Assembly: GCA_900553295.1 (NCBI GenBank)
Contig: USCR01000098.1
Coordinates: forward strand, 1-9,130
DNA: 9,130 nt
From: an uncultured Eubacteriales bacterium
GTDB lineage: Bacteria; Bacillota; Clostridia; Christensenellales; Aristaeellaceae
Reading direction: 5' to 3'
The first letter of the stretch is position 1. Each line of letters starts with the position of its first letter. Position numbers and translations under genes: made by a program. The notes under the pieces were generated by a model. That model saw only the letters and a program-made list of their open reading frames with translations. It did no database searches and was not told the DNA's origin. This document shows, piece by piece, positions 6,661 to 9,130 of this stretch.

Positions 6661-6832
6661 GGCTGGCAATCCTTTCCATACATTTGAAAGCTTTGGGGAG
6701 CGTAGCCCCGATGTATAGATATTCGTGGGGGCAAGGGTCGTTCCTTCTCCCTGGGAGCGCAAATTTTTTTACTTTTTTTTCCGGGAAAGAAGGAATTTCC
6801 CGAAATGCGTCGAAAATCTTATATCGCGATCT
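6661..6832. other. Divergent intergenic region with T-tract and inverted repeat
   Basis: No gene is supported between the GH31 start and the tRNA. The region contains a run of T7-AC-T8 (6764-6780) and a perfect 7-bp inverted repeat CGGGAAA/TTTCCCG (6782-6788 and 6796-6802). A weak tRNA promoter candidate is TTTCCC (6796-6801) with TTATAT (6819-6824) at 17-bp spacing. For the GH31 gene only a lone TATACA (6717-6712, minus) with no acceptable -35 was found. The inverted repeat is not followed by a U-tract on either strand, so it is not a terminator. Confidence 0.5.
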
Positions 6833-6917
6833 GCGGGAATGGCGGAATTGGCAGACGCGCTAGATTCAGGTTCTAGTGAGGGTTTTCTTCATGCAGGTTC
6901 AAGTCCTGTTTCCCGCA
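6833..6917 (+). tRNA. tRNA-Leu(CAG)
   Basis: An 85-nt class II tRNA gene decoding CUG. The acceptor stem GCGGGAA pairs perfectly with TTCCCGC (6910-6916), with A6917 as discriminator. The anticodon stem CTAGA/TCTAG encloses the loop TTCAGGT, giving anticodon CAG at 6867-6869. A long variable arm (6877-6892), typical of Leu, Ser and bacterial Tyr, is followed by the T-arm GCAGG-TTCAAGT-CCTGT. The D-arm GGCGGAATTGGCAGACGC has the usual tRNA-Leu look. The CCA end is not encoded directly after A73 (the next bases are CGC) and must be added enzymatically. A strong terminator begins 5 nt downstream. Confidence 0.96.
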
Positions 6918-6922
6918 CGCCA

Positions 6923-6961
6923 AGGGCTTTGAAAGCGAGATGCTTTCAAGGCTCTTTTTTT
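6923..6961 (+). terminator. Intrinsic terminator after tRNA-Leu
   Basis: AGGGCTTTGAAAGC (6923-6936) pairs with GCTTTCAAGGCTCT (6942-6955) over 14 bp with two G-U pairs, loop GAGAT, and a run of seven T (6955-6961). It closes the tRNA transcript and insulates the two-component operon that follows. Confidence 0.94.
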
Positions 6962-6967
6962 GTTTCG

Positions 6968-7000
6968 CTTCGTGAAAATGGTTCCTTACTTCGTGAGAAC
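6968..7000 (+). repeat. Direct repeat CTTCGTGA with 21-bp period, candidate LytTR operator
   Basis: CTTCGTGA occurs at 6968-6975 and again at 6989-6996, with further identity in the following bases (consensus CTTCGTGARAAYG). The 21-bp period places both copies on the same DNA face. The pair ends 4 bp before the candidate -35 box of the response regulator gene. LytTR regulators such as AgrA bind two roughly 9-bp direct repeats 12-13 bp apart. On the opposite strand the second copy includes TACGTT (7003-6998), matching the first six positions of the published LytTR repeat; the first copy matches it poorly. Function is inferred. Confidence 0.45.
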
Positions 7001-7003
7001 GTA

Positions 7004-7033
7004 TTGTAAAGGACAAAACGGGAGTATTATACT
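7004..7033 (+). promoter_or_regulatory. Candidate promoter of the two-component operon
   Basis: TTGTAA (7004-7009) and TATACT (7028-7033) with 18-bp spacing. The -10 box matches consensus at 5 of 6 positions and the -35 box at 4 of 6. Transcription would start near 7040, about 35 nt before the response regulator start codon. The weaker -35 box is compatible with activation by a protein bound at the direct repeat immediately upstream. Confidence 0.55.
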
Positions 7034-7074
7034 ACATAATAGAAGATATATGGAGTCAACGGGGAGGGCTGCCG

Positions 7075-7785
7075 ATGCGTGTGGCGGTGGTGGATGATCT
7101 GCGCATGGATGCGGAAAATTTGCGCGGCATGCTGGACCGGCGGCTGCCCTCCGGCACGTTCATTGACCTGTATGCATCGGGGGAGGCGTTTCTCGCCTCC
7201 CAGAGCAGGTATGACCTGATTTTTTTGGACATTGTGATGGAGGGCATGGACGGCATAGAAACGGCGCGGCAGCTCCGGGCGCGGGACATGGATTGCCTGA
7301 TCGTGTTTTTGACCAGTTCCAGGGAATATGTGTGGGAGGCCTTTCCCATGCATGCCTTTGACTACCTGGTCAAGCCCGTGGAACAGGAACGCCTGGACCG
7401 GGTGCTGGAGGAGGCGCAGCGCGCCCTGGCGTGCCAGGAACGCATGCTGTCCCTGAAGGTGGGGCGGCAGCGGATCACCGTGCCGGTATCCTCCCTGCGC
7501 CATGCCAACGCCAGGGATCATTTTGTGTTCGTTACCCTTACCGACGGTCGGGAGCTGAAGTGCTACATGACCTTTGGGGAGATGCTGGCCATGCTGGAGG
7601 GAGAGCCGCGCTTTCTGGTATGCAACCGGGGCGTGCTGATCAACATGGACCAGGTGCGCTCCTTTGACGGGGAATGCTTTACCATGAACGGCGGGCAGCG
7701 CTTCGCGGTGCGGCTCAGCGAAAAAACGCAGATCGGCCGGAGCTTTTACCAATACACATTTCGCAAGACCAGGGGGGTAGAGTAG
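7075..7785 (+). CDS. LytTR-family response regulator (AgrA/LytR type)
   Basis: A cytoplasmic transcription factor of 236 residues, phosphorylated by its partner kinase. The receiver domain covers about residues 1-118: acidic pair Asp7/Asp8, phosphoacceptor Asp52 in LIFLDIVM, Thr80 in FLTSS, and Lys100-Pro101 in YLVKP. The LytTR DNA-binding domain covers about 125-230, with the typical segment FLVCNRGVLINMDQV at 180-194. GGGGAGG (7061-7067) lies 7 nt before the ATG. One nucleotide separates its TAG stop from the GTG of the kinase gene, so the two are co-transcribed and probably translationally coupled. A direct repeat upstream of its promoter could allow autoregulation. LytTR regulators commonly control peptide quorum sensing, bacteriocin or cell-envelope genes; the targets here are not visible. 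Confidence 0.96.
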   Translation: MRVAVVDDLRMDAENLRGMLDRRLPSGTFIDLYASGEAFLASQSRYDLIFLDIVMEGMDGIETARQLRARDMDCLIVFLTSSREYVWEAFPMHAFDYLVKPVEQERLDRVLEEAQRALACQERMLSLKVGRQRITVPVSSLRHANARDHFVFVTLTDGRELKCYMTFGEMLAMLEGEPRFLVCNRGVLINMDQVRSFDGECFTMNGGQRFAVRLSEKTQIGRSFYQYTFRKTRGVE

Positions 7786-7786
7786 C

Positions 7787-9118
7787 GTGCGGTGGGAGAT
7801 TTGGGGTCGCTATTTTTTGCAGCTGCTGCTTTGCCTACCGGCGGGGATACTGTGCCTGGCGCCGGTGCGTGGCAGGCTGCGGGTTGGCCGGCGGATGCTT
7901 GCAACGCTGGTAATCGTGGCGGTGACGCTGTTTGCGGCGCTGGGCGCCACGGTGCTCCAGGCCACGTACTGGCCGGAGAATGCGCTGCTGGTGCCGGCGC
8001 TGGTGCTTTTCTATGCGCTGTACCGCCGCTTTGTGGAGATTGACGGGTTCCAGGCGCTGTTCATCCTGATGGTGGCCGCGGCGGTGATGGGGTTTTGCGC
8101 GGTGTTTTCCGAGGTGCTTTGGGCCCGGGAGGAATTGACCAGGGGGGAGGAGGTTTCCTCCTGGGGCCTGGCGGTTACGCGGCTGGGCCTGGGGGCGGCG
8201 GTGGCCGCGGCGTTCTGGCCGCTGATGGCCCGGCACGTGGGGTGGCTGATCCGGTACTGCGGGCAGATGTCCGCCTGGCGGATTGCCTGGCTGCTGCCCA
8301 CGGCAAACCTTGTGCTGTTCGTTGCCATGATGCCCCAGGACTACCGCACCATTCTGGTGAACCGGGTTCAGTCCCTGGGCATGGTGATCCTGCTTTTTCT
8401 GCTGGGGCTGATGGCGTTTCTCATCGAGCAATTTTACCGTATTGCCCGTTCCATGTACGACAGTGCCGCCCTGCGGGACGAAAACCACTTCCTGGCCGCC
8501 CAGGCCAGCCAGTATGCCGCGCTGAGCAGCTACATCCAGCAAACGCGCAAGCTGCGGCACGATTTTCGCCAGCACCTGCGGGTAATCAGCGGCCTGGTGG
8601 CCAAAGGCGACCTGGAGGCGCTGAACGCGTACTTGCGGGACGTGAGCGGCCAGGAGCAGGAGCAGGTGCGGTTTATCTTTGCCAATTCGGCGCTCAATGC
8701 CCTGGCGGGGTATTATGAAAGCCGGGCGCGGTCCCAGGGGGTGGAGCTGGAATGGAGCGTGTCGCTGCCGGAGACGCTGAACATCCCGGACGCGGAAATT
8801 TGCGTACTGCTGGGCAACCTGCTGGAAAACGCCCTGGACGGGGCGGGGACCATGCCCCAGGGCAAGCGCCGGGCGCGGATCATCTGCCAGTTGAATGGGG
8901 AGATGTGCTGCGTGATTGTGGAAAACAGCTATAACGGCCAGGTTCTGTGCAAGGACGGGCGCTTCCTTTCCACCAAGCATGAGGGCAGGGGCCACGGCCT
9001 GGCGTCAGTGGAGGCGGTGGTGGCACGCCATCACGGTTCCATGGAGGTGGACGCGGAGGGCGGCATATTCCGGGTGAGCCTGCTCATCAGCCTGGCCCCG
9101 GAGGGGGAGAACCCCTGA
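7787..9118 (+). CDS. AgrC-like membrane sensor histidine kinase (GHKL ATPase)
   Basis: A 443-residue membrane sensor kinase and evident partner of the preceding LytTR regulator. The N-terminal half has about seven hydrophobic segments (roughly 8-26, 37-58, 64-80, 88-108, 128-147, 166-182, 195-215) with short loops, as in AgrC/ComD-type peptide-sensing kinases. A probable coiled linker (about 217-250) follows. The phosphoacceptor motif is KLRHDFRQHL at 255-264, with His258 the likely phosphorylated residue. The ATPase domain has an N-box LLGNLLENALDGAG (341-354; Asn344, Asn348) and a G-box GRGHGLASV (400-408). The start is GTG at 7787, with AGGGGGG (7771-7777) 9 nt upstream and the preceding stop 1 nt away; no ATG nearby fits. 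The ligand is unknown: no AgrB/AgrD-like maturation enzyme or pheromone gene is in the window. The gene ends 12 nt before the window edge. Confidence 0.95.
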   Translation: MRWEIWGRYFLQLLLCLPAGILCLAPVRGRLRVGRRMLATLVIVAVTLFAALGATVLQATYWPENALLVPALVLFYALYRRFVEIDGFQALFILMVAAAVMGFCAVFSEVLWAREELTRGEEVSSWGLAVTRLGLGAAVAAAFWPLMARHVGWLIRYCGQMSAWRIAWLLPTANLVLFVAMMPQDYRTILVNRVQSLGMVILLFLLGLMAFLIEQFYRIARSMYDSAALRDENHFLAAQASQYAALSSYIQQTRKLRHDFRQHLRVISGLVAKGDLEALNAYLRDVSGQEQEQVRFIFANSALNALAGYYESRARSQGVELEWSVSLPETLNIPDAEICVLLGNLLENALDGAGTMPQGKRRARIICQLNGEMCCVIVENSYNGQVLCKDGRFLSTKHEGRGHGLASVEAVVARHHGSMEVDAEGGIFRVSLLISLAPEGENP

Positions 9119-9130
9119 AGCAAACAAGCG

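Noticed and set aside
4396..6687. Open frame of 763 codons on the plus strand opposite the GH31 gene, with similar long frames opposite the aro genes at 823-2049, 1625-3127 and 3027-4208
   Set aside because: Their translations are low-complexity Gly/Ala/Gln/His/Val-rich with no motifs, as expected opposite GC3-rich genes; the minus-strand proteins are unmistakable conserved enzymes.
6684..6695. cre-like carbon catabolite site (TGAAAGCTTTGG) before the GH31 gene
   Set aside because: It lacks the central CG and the 14-bp length of the cre consensus; the match is mostly a short AT-rich palindrome.
6782..6802. Inverted repeat as a terminator for the GH31 or tRNA side
   Set aside because: The T-tract precedes the hairpin on the plus strand and becomes an A-tract on the minus strand, so no U-tract follows in either direction.
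6833..6961. tRNA-Leu 3' end as an attachment site for a mobile element carrying the two-component genes
   Set aside because: No integrase gene and no second copy of the tRNA 3' end are present in the window.

Overview
The window is GC-rich chromosomal DNA. It most resembles a GC-rich member of the Clostridia, such as the Oscillospiraceae and relatives. This is inferred from strong Shine-Dalgarno sites, U-tract terminators, a Thermotoga/Firmicutes-type DAHP synthase, a clostridial-looking EPSP synthase, an AgrC/LytTR-type two-component pair and a tRNA gene without an encoded CCA end. No marker in the window fixes the species.

Positions 1-4389 (minus strand) hold a shikimate/chorismate operon. 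Transcribed right to left, it runs: near-consensus promoter, 33-codon leader peptide, intrinsic terminator, aroF (DAHP synthase), aroB (3-dehydroquinate synthase), aroA (EPSP synthase), aroC (chorismate synthase, cut by the window's left edge). The genes are tightly packed. The aroB stop codon lies inside the aroA ribosome binding site, and aroA and aroC overlap by 4 bp (ATGA). Together they cover the DAHP-forming first step, the second step and the last two steps of the route to chorismate; aroD, aroE and aroK functions are not in the window.

The most interesting element is the roughly 260-nt stretch between the promoter and aroF. It encodes a leader peptide with 7 Phe and 1 Tyr in 33 residues, followed by a strong terminator. 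The end of the leader ORF can pair with the terminator's 3' arm. This has the layout of a phenylalanine-sensing, ribosome-mediated attenuator controlling the whole operon, in a lineage where T-box or protein-based control would be the usual expectation.

Positions 4423-6660 (minus) encode a cytoplasmic family GH31 alpha-glucosidase whose stop codon lies just upstream of the aro promoter, with no terminator of its own. Positions 6661-6832 are a divergent intergenic region with a long T-tract and an inverted repeat.

On the plus strand, 6833-6961 hold a tRNA-Leu(CAG) and its terminator. A LytTR-family response regulator (7075-7785) and an AgrC-like membrane histidine kinase (7787-9118) follow as an operon. 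A candidate promoter precedes them, with an 8-bp direct repeat of 21-bp period just upstream that could be an autoregulatory LytTR site. The signal and target genes of this pair are not in the window.
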